This document shows, in pieces, positions 32,817 through 41,136 of a stretch of DNA of 41,314 bases. Positions within the stretch are counted from its first letter, which is position 1; each line of letters starts with the position of its first letter. Origin of the DNA: Rikenella microfusus (GTDB lineage Bacteria > Bacteroidota > Bacteroidia > Bacteroidales > VadinHA17); contig DYKN01000023.1 of assembly GCA_020722575.1 (NCBI GenBank), positions 1 to 41,314 of the forward strand. The letters are read 5' to 3'. A model generated the notes under the pieces. It saw only the letters and a list, made by a program, of their open reading frames with translations. It made no database searches and had not been told where the DNA came from. The position numbers were made by a program, and so were the translations under genes.

Positions 32817-35377
32817 AGCCTTATACCAATAACCAGTACGTCATCTACCTGTTCGTAACCATTCATCCATTCGTCGAATGTCTTTTCGAGGATGATTTTC
32901 TGGTCTTCCATTGATTTTTTATGATTTTGAAGGAGCAGTTCCTGAAAAGGTTTATACATAAATTTTTTCCCTTTTTCGCCTCCGAATTGGTCGGCATAAC
33001 CGTCAGAGAACAAATATATTACATCTCCTTTTTCGTATCTGGTTGAGTGGTTTGTAAAAGGTATAAATTCTGTAAAATGTATTCCGATTGGCATTTTATT
33101 GGCAGGTATTTTAATAAGCTGGCCATTATGTATAAGGTAGAGCGGGTTGTTTGCTCCGGCAAACTGGATAATTGAAGTGGATTTGTCTATGATGCAGAGT
33201 GATATATCCATTCCATCGCGGGCTTCTCCTGTGATACCCTTCTGTTTCAGGGCAGTAATAACCTCTTCACGAAGCAGGTTCAGTATTTCCGAAGCGCTGG
33301 AAATATTGGTTGTGTTGAATATTTCATCGAGGAAAGCATTTCCAAGCATGCTCATAAATGCTCCTGGGACTCCGTGGCCGGTGCAATCAGCCGCAGCCAC
33401 AATGATTTTTTCTCCTTTTCGCTTTCCCCAGTAAAAGTCTCCGCTTACAATATCTCTCGGTCTGAACATAATAAAACTCTCGAACCCCCATTCCTGAAGA
33501 AAATCAAGCGGCTGAAGAACGGCTGTCTGAATTCTTCTTGCATATTGAATACTGTCGGTAATAGCCTGGTTTTTTTGTTCAATAATTTCTTTTTGTTTTA
33601 TTATCTCGGTATTCTTTTGTTCCAGATCGGCGTTGATCATTTCAATCTTGTGCTTGCTTTCAGCGAGCTTCTGGTTTTTCTTTCGGGTTGAGATAAGACC
33701 GAAAAGAATCATTATCGCAACCAGTGCCATCAATATACCCAGTCCGGTAGCCAGCCTTCTGATTTGTTTTTCTTTTTCAATGGTAATCTGTTGTTGTTCT
33801 TTTTCGGCTTCGAGAAGGCGGTTGTTCTGTTCAAGCACCAGAGCCTCATTATTTTTCTGTGCCAATTCCAGACTGTCAATTCTTTGCTGTTGCTTGAGTG
33901 CAAGGAGTTCCTGCCCTCTTTTGTTAAGCTCATATCTCTCCCTTTCAAGTGCAAGTGACTGAGCCAGCCTCTCTCGCTCCGATCTGTCAAGCTCCTGCTG
34001 TTTCATCAACAGTTTGAGTTCATTTTCACGTCTTGCTGCTTCAGCTCTGAGGGTCTTAAGCTCAAGATTGCTAATCTCCTCACCGGCAATATCAAGCCTG
34101 ATTCTCTGTTCCAGCTCATCATATTCGTTTTGTCTGTCAATCTCTTTTTGTTGAGCTATCCTGTTTTCAAAATTAAGGGAATCTCTCAGGCTCAGATATT
34201 TTTCATAGTATTCCAGAGCCTTTATAAAATCGTTCGATTTTTCCATAACATCCGACCATGTTTTGTAACATTCCTGCATAACCGTAAATGAACCTGATTT
34301 TCTGGCCGATTCAACGCAATCCATGCAGTAAAGGTCGGCATGGTAATTGTCTTGAGCATTAAAATATATCAGCGCCAGCAGGTGTGAAATTCTTGCTTCT
34401 TCACCGGTGCGGCTGGATTTTTGGGCATTTTCAAGGGCTCCGGTAAAGCTGCTGAGCATCTCATTTCTGTTTCCTGTGGCTTGCCATGTTATTCCCATGT
34501 TTGAATAAACATCGGTAAGAAAATAATTGTCGGTTCCTGCGGCATTTGAAGATTCAATTGCCCTGTTGAAATAATCAAGGGCTGAGGAGAAATCTTTAAC
34601 ACGGTAATTTATAAAACCCAGGTTGTTGTATATCAAAGCACAGTTTTCGAAATCATTCCTGCGTTGATACAAATCAAGAAGCCAGTTATATTTTTCCCTG
34701 GCTTCATCATATCTGGTGGTGGCTGTATAAAGGGCAGCCTGTTTCAAAACGCAACGAATCATTCCGGAAGTGTCACCGGTCTGCCGGTAAAGGTCATCAG
34801 CAATTGAATACCAGATAAGCGAGAGTGAATCATCCGGAAAAAAATACCACGCTTCACCGGCCGATTCTGCAATTCTTGCTTTGTCTTTAATATCAGGAGA
34901 TGGGAGCGACTGAAATATTTTGAAAGTTTCACCAAACCATGAGGCTGCTTTTTTGTAAAGACCTGCCTGGAAATATTTTTCTGCAATTTTCCCGGAAACT
35001 TCAGCTTCCTTTTGACGGTTTCCCGTGCGGTTAAAGACTGAAATGGCTTTCAGATAATTTGTGAGCATATCCTGCCATGAATATTCACCGGCATAAATAT
35101 CTCCGAGGAGCTGATAGTTTTCTGCTTCAATGGCGGGAAATTCATAGTCCATTACAATATTTAGTGACTCCGTTATTTTCAGCAGGGCACTGTCGGCTTT
35201 ATCTTCAAGAAAAAGTCGTTCAGCATCTTTCAGGTAATTTACTGCCCTCAGAGAATCGGATGATCTCTGTTTAAACCTCAGGCTATCATTCGGCATAAGC
35301 TCCTGGCATTTCAGCCGGGAGCTGAAAAGGAGGCCAATGGCCGTCAGAATAACGATTATCAGGATCCTTTTCCTCAT
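32813..35377 (-). CDS. TPR-coiled-coil membrane protein with SpoIIE phosphatase
   Basis: 854-aa signalling protein. Order of parts: N-terminal signal or anchor (1-22), tetratricopeptide repeats over about 35-400 (for example YNNLGFINYRVKDFSSALDY), a long charged coiled coil rich in E, R and Q (about 405-540), one transmembrane helix (about 541-562), a second coiled coil (570-612), then a PPM/SpoIIE-type Ser/Thr phosphatase domain (about 620-854) with SGDFYWGKRKGE, VAAADCTGHGVPGAFMSMLG, DGMDISLCII and YLFSDGYADQFGG carrying the metal-binding Asp residues. The TPRs would face the periplasm and the phosphatase the cytoplasm, so it should turn an outside signal into dephosphorylation, perhaps of an anti-sigma-factor antagonist. 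It overlaps the TonB-receptor stop by one base. Confidence 0.93.
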   Translation of the reverse strand: MRKRILIIVILTAIGLLFSSRLKCQELMPNDSLRFKQRSSDSLRAVNYLKDAERLFLEDKADSALLKITESLNIVMDYEFPAIEAENYQLLGDIYAGEYSWQDMLTNYLKAISVFNRTGNRQKEAEVSGKIAEKYFQAGLYKKAASWFGETFKIFQSLPSPDIKDKARIAESAGEAWYFFPDDSLSLIWYSIADDLYRQTGDTSGMIRCVLKQAALYTATTRYDEAREKYNWLLDLYQRRNDFENCALIYNNLGFINYRVKDFSSALDYFNRAIESSNAAGTDNYFLTDVYSNMGITWQATGNRNEMLSSFTGALENAQKSSRTGEEARISHLLALIYFNAQDNYHADLYCMDCVESARKSGSFTVMQECYKTWSDVMEKSNDFIKALEYYEKYLSLRDSLNFENRIAQQKEIDRQNEYDELEQRIRLDIAGEEISNLELKTLRAEAARRENELKLLMKQQELDRSERERLAQSLALERERYELNKRGQELLALKQQQRIDSLELAQKNNEALVLEQNNRLLEAEKEQQQITIEKEKQIRRLATGLGILMALVAIMILFGLISTRKKNQKLAESKHKIEMINADLEQKNTEIIKQKEIIEQKNQAITDSIQYARRIQTAVLQPLDFLQEWGFESFIMFRPRDIVSGDFYWGKRKGEKIIVAAADCTGHGVPGAFMSMLGNAFLDEIFNTTNISSASEILNLLREEVITALKQKGITGEARDGMDISLCIIDKSTSIIQFAGANNPLYLIHNGQLIKIPANKMPIGIHFTEFIPFTNHSTRYEKGDVIYLFSDGYADQFGGEKGKKFMYKPFQELLLQNHKKSMEDQKIILEKTFDEWMNGYEQVDDVLVIGIRL

Positions 35378-37740
35378 CAGTTCAGAGTATATGTTAAACC
35401 GACATGGATTGTTCTTCCTGCCTGAGGACTGTAGGGGAGGGGAGTATTCATTCCAGAATATCCCGGCCCGCCATATCTCTCATCGAATATATTGGTAACC
35501 TTGATAAAAGTGCTGAGATTGGTGCCGATCCTGTAATCGGCAACAGCATCCATACTGTAAAAACCGTCAAAGTCTTTGAAGATATTGTTGTAAAACTCTT
35601 TAAACGGGATAATGACCCTCAGCCAGCTCGATTCCCAGATGCTTGAAATCTGAATATAAAGATTCCTGGCCGGTTCCATTGAAATTCTCAGTTGTCCGAA
35701 ATGGTTCGGAACAAGTTTAAAGTTCCCAAGAAAATTTGTTGCAATTTCAAAAATATCGGGAAACTTCTGGCTCGACTTTCCGAATGTGAGGCTCAGTTCG
35801 GCATCAAGGTTTATTGATTTCACTATGTCGTTGAATATTATATTCGCCTGCAGTCCGTACAACCTTGAAATTGCATTCTTCTCATTAACCTTTGTCAGTA
35901 CAGTTGCAGTATCGGGGTTAATAATTGCTCTGGGCAGGGAAAGTTCACTGATCCTGACATTACGGTTCAGTATTAGATTTCTGATAGCATTGTAATAGAT
36001 TGATATATCAATGTTTACATTTTTTCTGCCTGTTCTTGCCAGACCGATTTCGACCGATATGTATTTTTCAGGTTTCAGGTCAGGATTCGGGACGGAAATA
36101 TACATCAGGCTGTCGAGGTTTTTGCCGGCCCTGTAAGCAAGCGACTGGTAAGCCATTGAAGGAGGGGGTGCCTTGTATGCAAATCCTATTGAACCTCTTA
36201 TTTTGTTTCTTTTATTGTACATATAAAGAGCAGCAAACCTCGGATTTACCGTAAGGCCGTAAAGGGAGTTGTTATCAAGCCTGATGCCCCCCATAAAACG
36301 GAATGTTTTTATTGAGTAATATGACTGTGTGAAGGCAGAGAAATTCTGATAGGTAATAGGGTTTATTCCGAATTTTCCTGATATTGAGTCGGAATAATTT
36401 ACCACTTTACTGAAATAGGAGTAGCTGGATGGTTTAAAGGGGGTATCAAGAAAGCTTGTCTGCGGAAGGGCACCCGAAAGCTGGTATGTAAGCCCTGACA
36501 TAATTTCAAGACTGTTGAAAGGCATGAAAGTAAAGAGTTGTTCAAAAAGCATATCCCTTCCTGCTGCATATCTGTAAACCTTATCGGTATAGTCAATAAA
36601 TGTAACTCCCATACTGGAATTATTATCCATCCTGTAAGTAAGATTGGAAATATTTGTGGTGGTTGAAAATCTGGGAGTCCATTCATGGCTGTAACTCAGA
36701 GTAGTTGATCTGATGTTTTCGCCCCAGAAATTTTGAGGATTATTGTACTTGTAAAAATATGTTGATTGTCCGAGTGAACTGTGCGACCGCCGGTACATGT
36801 TGTTGTATGAAAGCATTACACCTCTGAAGCGCAGGTTAAATCCAAGAAGTGTGCTCTCTCCAGGTAAATCTTCCATTTGCGGCTCGAGGAGACTACCCTC
36901 GTAGTTTTTCATGTAATATTCTTTCATAAAATCGGAAGGTTTTATTCCGAAGCCTTCCAGAACCTGCTCATTAACCTCGACAGGGTCAAATAATTGTGAT
37001 CCGATGGGAATTTTTGTTCCCTTCTCATGAAGGTAATGCAACGGATTATAAATCTGTTCATATCCTGTTTTTATATTATAATCACCTGTTTGATTAAGTC
37101 CGCCATAAAAGCTGTACTGAAGAATATTTTTGTTTTTCCCGGCTTTGCCTCCAACCATGAAGTCGGTATTTCGGAAATTATTCTGCCCGATGCCGACATC
37201 CCCAAGCACAAAGGTTCCCTTTTCGGCTTCTTTTGTTATGATATTGATTACTCCTGAGACGGCATCAGCGCCATAAATGGCAGCAGCCGGACCATAAATA
37301 ATCTCAATCCTTTCTGCCTGCCTTACAGGTAATTGTGCAAGAACTGGCATTCCGATAACAGCTCCTGGCTTTACAGGTAAACCGTTGATAAGTATCATGG
37401 TGTAAAGGTTACCGGTAAGTCCTCTCAATTGAAAACTCTCTCCAAGTTCACCAGAGCCGGGTTGTGAAACCCTTATGCCTGGAAGTGTTTTGATGGCATC
37501 AATCAGGGTGTAATAATGGTTGCGAATTATCTCTTCCCTGGTTATAACATGTATTGTGATAGGTAATTCTCCTATCTTCTTCGAACTGCGGCTGGCTGAT
37601 ATCACACTCATCTCAACCGTATCGGCAGGAAGATAAAGATCCTCAGCACCAAGCCTTGCAGCTGTTAATATTTCCTGCTGCTGGGCGTTAATGCTGATTG
37701 AAATAATCAGAAAAAAGAATAATGAAAGAAAAATCTTCAT
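35377..37740 (-). CDS. TonB-dependent outer-membrane receptor
   Basis: Energised outer-membrane importer of 787 aa. Signal peptide 1-19 (cut near INAQQQ). The plug domain covers about 50-170 (RSSKKIGELPITIHVITREE, LIDAIKTLPGIRVSQPG, FQLRGLTGNLYTMILINGLP, ERIEIIYGPAAAIYGADAVS, GVINIITKEA). The rest is beta barrel, ending VGLTYTLN. No carboxypeptidase-like N-terminal domain and no SusD partner are present, so it is more like siderophore/cobalamin/metal receptors than SusC. The substrate is not evident from sequence. A TACCTTTA box (37764-37757, minus) one base off consensus lies upstream. It is the first gene of a translationally coupled operon with the SpoIIE-type phosphatase and MnmD. Confidence 0.94.
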   Translation of the reverse strand: MKIFLSLFFFLIISISINAQQQEILTAARLGAEDLYLPADTVEMSVISASRSSKKIGELPITIHVITREEIIRNHYYTLIDAIKTLPGIRVSQPGSGELGESFQLRGLTGNLYTMILINGLPVKPGAVIGMPVLAQLPVRQAERIEIIYGPAAAIYGADAVSGVINIITKEAEKGTFVLGDVGIGQNNFRNTDFMVGGKAGKNKNILQYSFYGGLNQTGDYNIKTGYEQIYNPLHYLHEKGTKIPIGSQLFDPVEVNEQVLEGFGIKPSDFMKEYYMKNYEGSLLEPQMEDLPGESTLLGFNLRFRGVMLSYNNMYRRSHSSLGQSTYFYKYNNPQNFWGENIRSTTLSYSHEWTPRFSTTTNISNLTYRMDNNSSMGVTFIDYTDKVYRYAAGRDMLFEQLFTFMPFNSLEIMSGLTYQLSGALPQTSFLDTPFKPSSYSYFSKVVNYSDSISGKFGINPITYQNFSAFTQSYYSIKTFRFMGGIRLDNNSLYGLTVNPRFAALYMYNKRNKIRGSIGFAYKAPPPSMAYQSLAYRAGKNLDSLMYISVPNPDLKPEKYISVEIGLARTGRKNVNIDISIYYNAIRNLILNRNVRISELSLPRAIINPDTATVLTKVNEKNAISRLYGLQANIIFNDIVKSINLDAELSLTFGKSSQKFPDIFEIATNFLGNFKLVPNHFGQLRISMEPARNLYIQISSIWESSWLRVIIPFKEFYNNIFKDFDGFYSMDAVADYRIGTNLSTFIKVTNIFDERYGGPGYSGMNTPLPYSPQAGRTIHVGLTYTLN

Positions 37741-38227
37741 TCCGATAATTTGAAAGTAAAGGTATTAAAAATGATTTGACCTGAAAAATTCATAGAATTT
37801 TTCACACGAAGTGTTGACGTTGAAAATCAAAATGATTTTCAATGTCAGGGTTAATCCTGACAAATAATTTATAATCAATTATTTCGTCAGCTATTCGGGT
37901 GATTAATTCATGTTTATGAATTAATCGGGTTAAATTTATGCAGTAAACTAATTTCTACCATGTTGCCATTTTTGATGTTATAACTCGGGCTTACGATACG
38001 GTAACTCACCATATTTAACTTAAATTTAGTGTCTGTCGGTGAAGCATTATTTTTTTCATTTTTACTTATTGAGAAATAATTTTTCTCATTTTTGTATTAG
38101 TAATGAAAGTTTTAATTTTATTTCCTGAATCAATTTTCAGAGATAAAATATAGGGAAAGAAATGGTTTATAATGTTAATAAGTTGGCAATCAGATATTAG
38201 TGTTATTAATAATTAAATTTACTAACT
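37741..38227. promoter_or_regulatory. Divergent intergenic region with four hairpins
   Basis: This 487-bp gap separates the divergent TonB-receptor and sugar-isomerase genes. Four inverted repeats follow one another: TGACGTTGAAAATCA/TGATTTTCAATGTCA (37815-37847, 15 bp with one G-T), TCAGG/CCTGA (37845-37860), AAATAATT/AATTATTT (about 37862-37884), and GATTAATTCAT/ATGAATTAATC (37901-37926, 11 bp perfect). None has a terminator T run. Further right, a TAACTC direct repeat (37981 and about 38002) and two copies of TCATTTTT lie in AT-rich DNA. The hairpins are 75-190 nt upstream of the receptor ATG and could be its leader. I found no B12-box or other known riboswitch core. Confidence 0.5.
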
Positions 38228-39160
38228 ATGAAAAACAGACATTCAAGGAGGGATTTTATCAGGCTTACTGCTGCGGGAGCTGCAGGGGCTTTTCTGCTTA
38301 CACAGTATTCATGCAAGGGTACCGGAACAAAAAAGGCAGCACCCGATCCAAAGAGTTTTGGTATAGGGTTGCAGCTTTATACAATCCGCGATGAGATATT
38401 CAAGGATGTACCCGGCTCACTGAAAAAAGTATCCGACATGGGTTACAAGTATGTTGAGCTGGCTGGCTATGAGAACGGTAAGTTTTATGGTTATGAGCCG
38501 GAAGAGTTCAGAAAACTGGTGGAGGATCTGGGGATGGAGATACTCAGCAGCCATACCCAGGTTGAGGCTCAGGGTATCACTCTCGAGAATGCCACTAAGA
38601 TGGCTGAAGACCATGCAAAGCTTGGAGTAAAATATTGCATTCAGCCATGGATTGTCCCGGAAGCAAGAACCACCATTGCCAGCTATCAGAAAATGGCAGC
38701 CGATTGGAATCAGGTTGGAAAAATAATGAAGGATCATGGTATTATGTTTGGCTATCATAACCATAATTTTGAGTTTGCCGAGGTTGAAGGCAAGATTCCC
38801 TACTTCGATGTACTGATGGCCGAACTCGACAAAGAATATGTTACACTTGAGATGGATGTCTTCTGGGTTACTAAGGCAGGACAAAACCCGGTTGATATTA
38901 TCAACAAATACCCCGGGAGGTTCGAACTATTCCACCTGAAGGACATGTACACCAAACAGGAGCCTTTCTTTACCACCGAAGGGGTGGATGATTTTGCTCC
39001 GGTAGGTGAAGGCCTGATTGATTTCAAGGCTATACTTGCAGCAAAGGAGACTGCTGGCATGAAATATATGATTGTTGAGCAGGATAGCACAAAGGACGGG
39101 GACTGCTTTGGAGCAATCCAGAAAAGTATTACGAACCTGACCACAAAGATCCTGGTCTGA
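38228..39160 (+). CDS. Exported sugar isomerase/epimerase-like TIM barrel
   Basis: 310-aa protein of the xylose isomerase-like/AP endonuclease 2 TIM-barrel family, which includes many sugar-phosphate and keto-sugar isomerases. The N-terminus MKNRHSRRDFIRLTAAGAAG has a twin-arginine motif (RRDFIRL) followed by a hydrophobic stretch and QYSCKG, so it is probably a Tat-exported lipoprotein that folds with its metal in the cytoplasm. Barrel motifs: GIGLQLYTIRDEI, YKYVELAGYENG, SSHTQVEAQG, FGYHNHNFEF (metal His), LEMDVFWVTKAG (metal Asp) and FELFHLKDM, ending YMIVEQDST (metal Glu). The substrate is unknown. The gene is monocistronic, with a strong terminator right after it. Confidence 0.92.
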   Translation: MKNRHSRRDFIRLTAAGAAGAFLLTQYSCKGTGTKKAAPDPKSFGIGLQLYTIRDEIFKDVPGSLKKVSDMGYKYVELAGYENGKFYGYEPEEFRKLVEDLGMEILSSHTQVEAQGITLENATKMAEDHAKLGVKYCIQPWIVPEARTTIASYQKMAADWNQVGKIMKDHGIMFGYHNHNFEFAEVEGKIPYFDVLMAELDKEYVTLEMDVFWVTKAGQNPVDIINKYPGRFELFHLKDMYTKQEPFFTTEGVDDFAPVGEGLIDFKAILAAKETAGMKYMIVEQDSTKDGDCFGAIQKSITNLTTKILV

Positions 39161-39189
39161 GAAATTATAATCGTTCCTGGAAATAATTA

Positions 39190-39230
39190 CAGGTTGCACG
39201 GTAACAAACTGTGCAGCCTGTTTTTATTTT
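39190..39230 (+). terminator. Strong intrinsic terminator after the isomerase gene
   Basis: CAGGTTGCACGGT (39190-39202) pairs with ACTGTGCAGCCTG (39208-39220) through 13 positions, two of them G-U, with a 5-nt loop AACAA and a TTTTTATTTT tail. It begins 30 bp after the isomerase stop and its T tract overlaps the last codons of the convergent phosphatase gene. Confidence 0.88.
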
Positions 39231-40831
39231 ACAACCTCAAACCTGTCGAATAGTTTTGCTGTTCCGTCGTCGAATACTTCAAAGGTTGTAATGGTAATTT
39301 TCTCTTCGGTTACCTCCACATGACTGAAGGTAGGCCTGCCTGTCTGGCCAAAACGGCCTGTAAACAACCCTGAATAACCCGGTACGCCCAGTCGTTCCTC
39401 ATCTTTTTTCATTTCATCAAAAGGACGGGGGTTATACTTCTTCTTTCCAGCAGAGTTATTCAAAAAATAAAGAGTGCCTGAACTAACATTAAATATACCG
39501 TTAAGCTTTCCTGTTACATTCTCTCGAGAGTCAACAGGAACTTCATTCAACCCTTGAATGGAACCCGCGACAACTCGCTTATTTTTTACCGGTCCGATTA
39601 CCTCATAAATATGGTCATGTCCCTGGAGTGCAAGATGAATGCCCAGAGAATCAAATAAGGGAGCAAAACGGTTTCTGACGATAATACCGTCGTTATCATC
39701 CTGATGGCTTTGTGAGCCGGTATAGATTGTTCTGTGATAGAAAGCGATCTTCCATTTTACTTCAGGATGTTTTTCAACTTCGCTGCGCATCCATTTTGCA
39801 AGTGCTTCAAGATAACCATCCTTACTGTAATCCTCGAAACTGAGAGCCAGAAACAGAGCATTGCCGTAAACAAATGAATAAACACTTCCGGGTGTGGTTG
39901 ACATTTCGCGGTCGAACGCAGTATGATCAGTGTTAAAGTGATAAGTAAAATTTCTATTGGGCGATTTGTCATGATTGCCGAGAATGGGAGCAAAGGGATA
40001 GTTAAGGAACAGATCCTGCTGTGTACAGAAAAACTGTTCCCATTCCCATTCAGAGTTGTTTGCGCCGGATGCATTTACGAGATCTCCGCAGCAAAGCCAG
40101 AAATTGACCCCGGGAAACATTCTGAAGGCAGTATGGGTAGTGGTCTGGGAGATGTTGAAATCAGCTTCGGTGGTTGCCTGGGGGTCGGTAGTGTAAATAA
40201 ATGAAAAACTTTTATCCTTTTTACCGGGAGTCCTGAAAGTACCTGATGTACTCCATGCTTTATCGCTTCCGACTCTGTAAGAGTAAACGCGCCCGGGTTT
40301 AAGGTTCGTGACAACTGCCTTATGAGCAGTGTAGCTCTTTTTAGCACCCGCCGGGATACCGGCAAGCTTATCCAGATTGTTACCGCTTATATAATAATTT
40401 AAATCATTTACGGGGTATGAGGTTGCATTTATTTGCAGATGAGACTTTCTGAATTTTTTTTCATCTGCGGCAATACCTTTTACAACCTGTACTGTCCCTT
40501 CTGTTACTCCTTCATTGGTAAACCAGTTAAATGCAATTGAACGCAATGGATCACCGTAAATGTTTGTTGTAATACAATAAGGCATCGATGCGGGTTTAAG
40601 GTTGTTAAGTGCTTCGGCAAGCATACCGGCATTGCTGCGCTCATTTGCAACTGCCACAATAGCCTTTCTAAGATTTGTGAAGGAAGGAACGGTGTAATCT
40701 TTCTCGACCTTGCTCCGGGCAACATCCAGAAGGGAATCAACATTCCATTCTGGTGCCGTCTTGGAGATTGCATTATAAGAGGCTATCAGTAAAATGGCCA
40801 GACATGCATATAAAAACCTCTTTGCTTTCAT
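39224..40831 (-). CDS. Exported metallophosphatase with FnIII-like N-domain
   Basis: 535-aa purple-acid-phosphatase-like enzyme. It has a signal peptide (1-24), a helical segment (30-80), a fibronectin-III-like domain as in plant-type purple acid phosphatases (about 83-202, with VVTNLKPGRVYSYRVG), and a calcineurin-like phosphoesterase domain from 208. Metal motifs are FIYTTDPQA (D216), CCGDLVNASG (D250), ILGNHDKSP (284-291), FYHRTIYTG near 365 and LQGHDHIYE near 405. This is the complete dinuclear set, though the first motif is TTDPQ rather than the usual DxG. It probably hydrolyses phosphate esters outside the cytoplasm. It converges on the isomerase gene and is not in an evident operon. 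Confidence 0.92.
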   Translation of the reverse strand: MKAKRFLYACLAILLIASYNAISKTAPEWNVDSLLDVARSKVEKDYTVPSFTNLRKAIVAVANERSNAGMLAEALNNLKPASMPYCITTNIYGDPLRSIAFNWFTNEGVTEGTVQVVKGIAADEKKFRKSHLQINATSYPVNDLNYYISGNNLDKLAGIPAGAKKSYTAHKAVVTNLKPGRVYSYRVGSDKAWSTSGTFRTPGKKDKSFSFIYTTDPQATTEADFNISQTTTHTAFRMFPGVNFWLCCGDLVNASGANNSEWEWEQFFCTQQDLFLNYPFAPILGNHDKSPNRNFTYHFNTDHTAFDREMSTTPGSVYSFVYGNALFLALSFEDYSKDGYLEALAKWMRSEVEKHPEVKWKIAFYHRTIYTGSQSHQDDNDGIIVRNRFAPLFDSLGIHLALQGHDHIYEVIGPVKNKRVVAGSIQGLNEVPVDSRENVTGKLNGIFNVSSGTLYFLNNSAGKKKYNPRPFDEMKKDEERLGVPGYSGLFTGRFGQTGRPTFSHVEVTEEKITITTFEVFDDGTAKLFDRFEVVK

Positions 40832-40956
40832 TCTTTAATTATTTGATTTTATAAAGATATAAGTTAAGTTTTATTTTTAATAATGTCAGAATAAAATCAG
40901 GCAGGAGATTTAAGCCGGTGGTAAACACCTTTTCCCGTTCTCTCTAAAAAGGCCCT

Positions 40957-40984
40957 TGTCATTCCGAGCGCAGCGAGGAATCCT
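40957..40984. repeat. Dispersed-repeat-like motif (TCATTCCGAGCG...)
   Basis: TTGTCATTCCGAGCGCAGCG followed by AGGAATCC forms an imperfect palindrome (ATTCC...GGAAT around GAGCGCAGCGAG). This string, or close variants, is familiar as an extragenic repeat in several bacterial genomes, including Bacteroidota. Only one copy is in this window, so its repeat status here rests on recollection. Confidence 0.5.
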
Positions 40985-41103
40985 TTTAGGTGTTTTGCTG
41001 ATAATTAATTTAAATTAGTGAAACTTTTTCGTACTAAACTTTAGAATTAAGATTCTGATTTTCATCGTTTCAGGTATTTATGATTCAGAAAATTAAATCG
41101 CAA

Positions 41104-41136
41104 TTTGATTCTTTATAAAATAAAAAAATATATTTG
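41104..41136 (+). promoter_or_regulatory. Bacteroidota promoter reading out of the window
   Basis: TTTG at 41104-41107, a 21-bp spacer, and TATATTTG at 41129-41136 match both halves of the Bacteroidota promoter (-33 TTTG, -7 TANNTTTG) at acceptable spacing. It is the best two-part promoter that I found in the window. Initiation would be near 41142, with no start codon leading a real frame in the remaining ~170 bp. Confidence 0.5.

Noticed and set aside
37741..38010. Cobalamin or other known riboswitch upstream of the TonB receptor
   Set aside because: No B12-box (GCCACTG-type) or other conserved riboswitch core was found on the minus strand; only simple hairpins.
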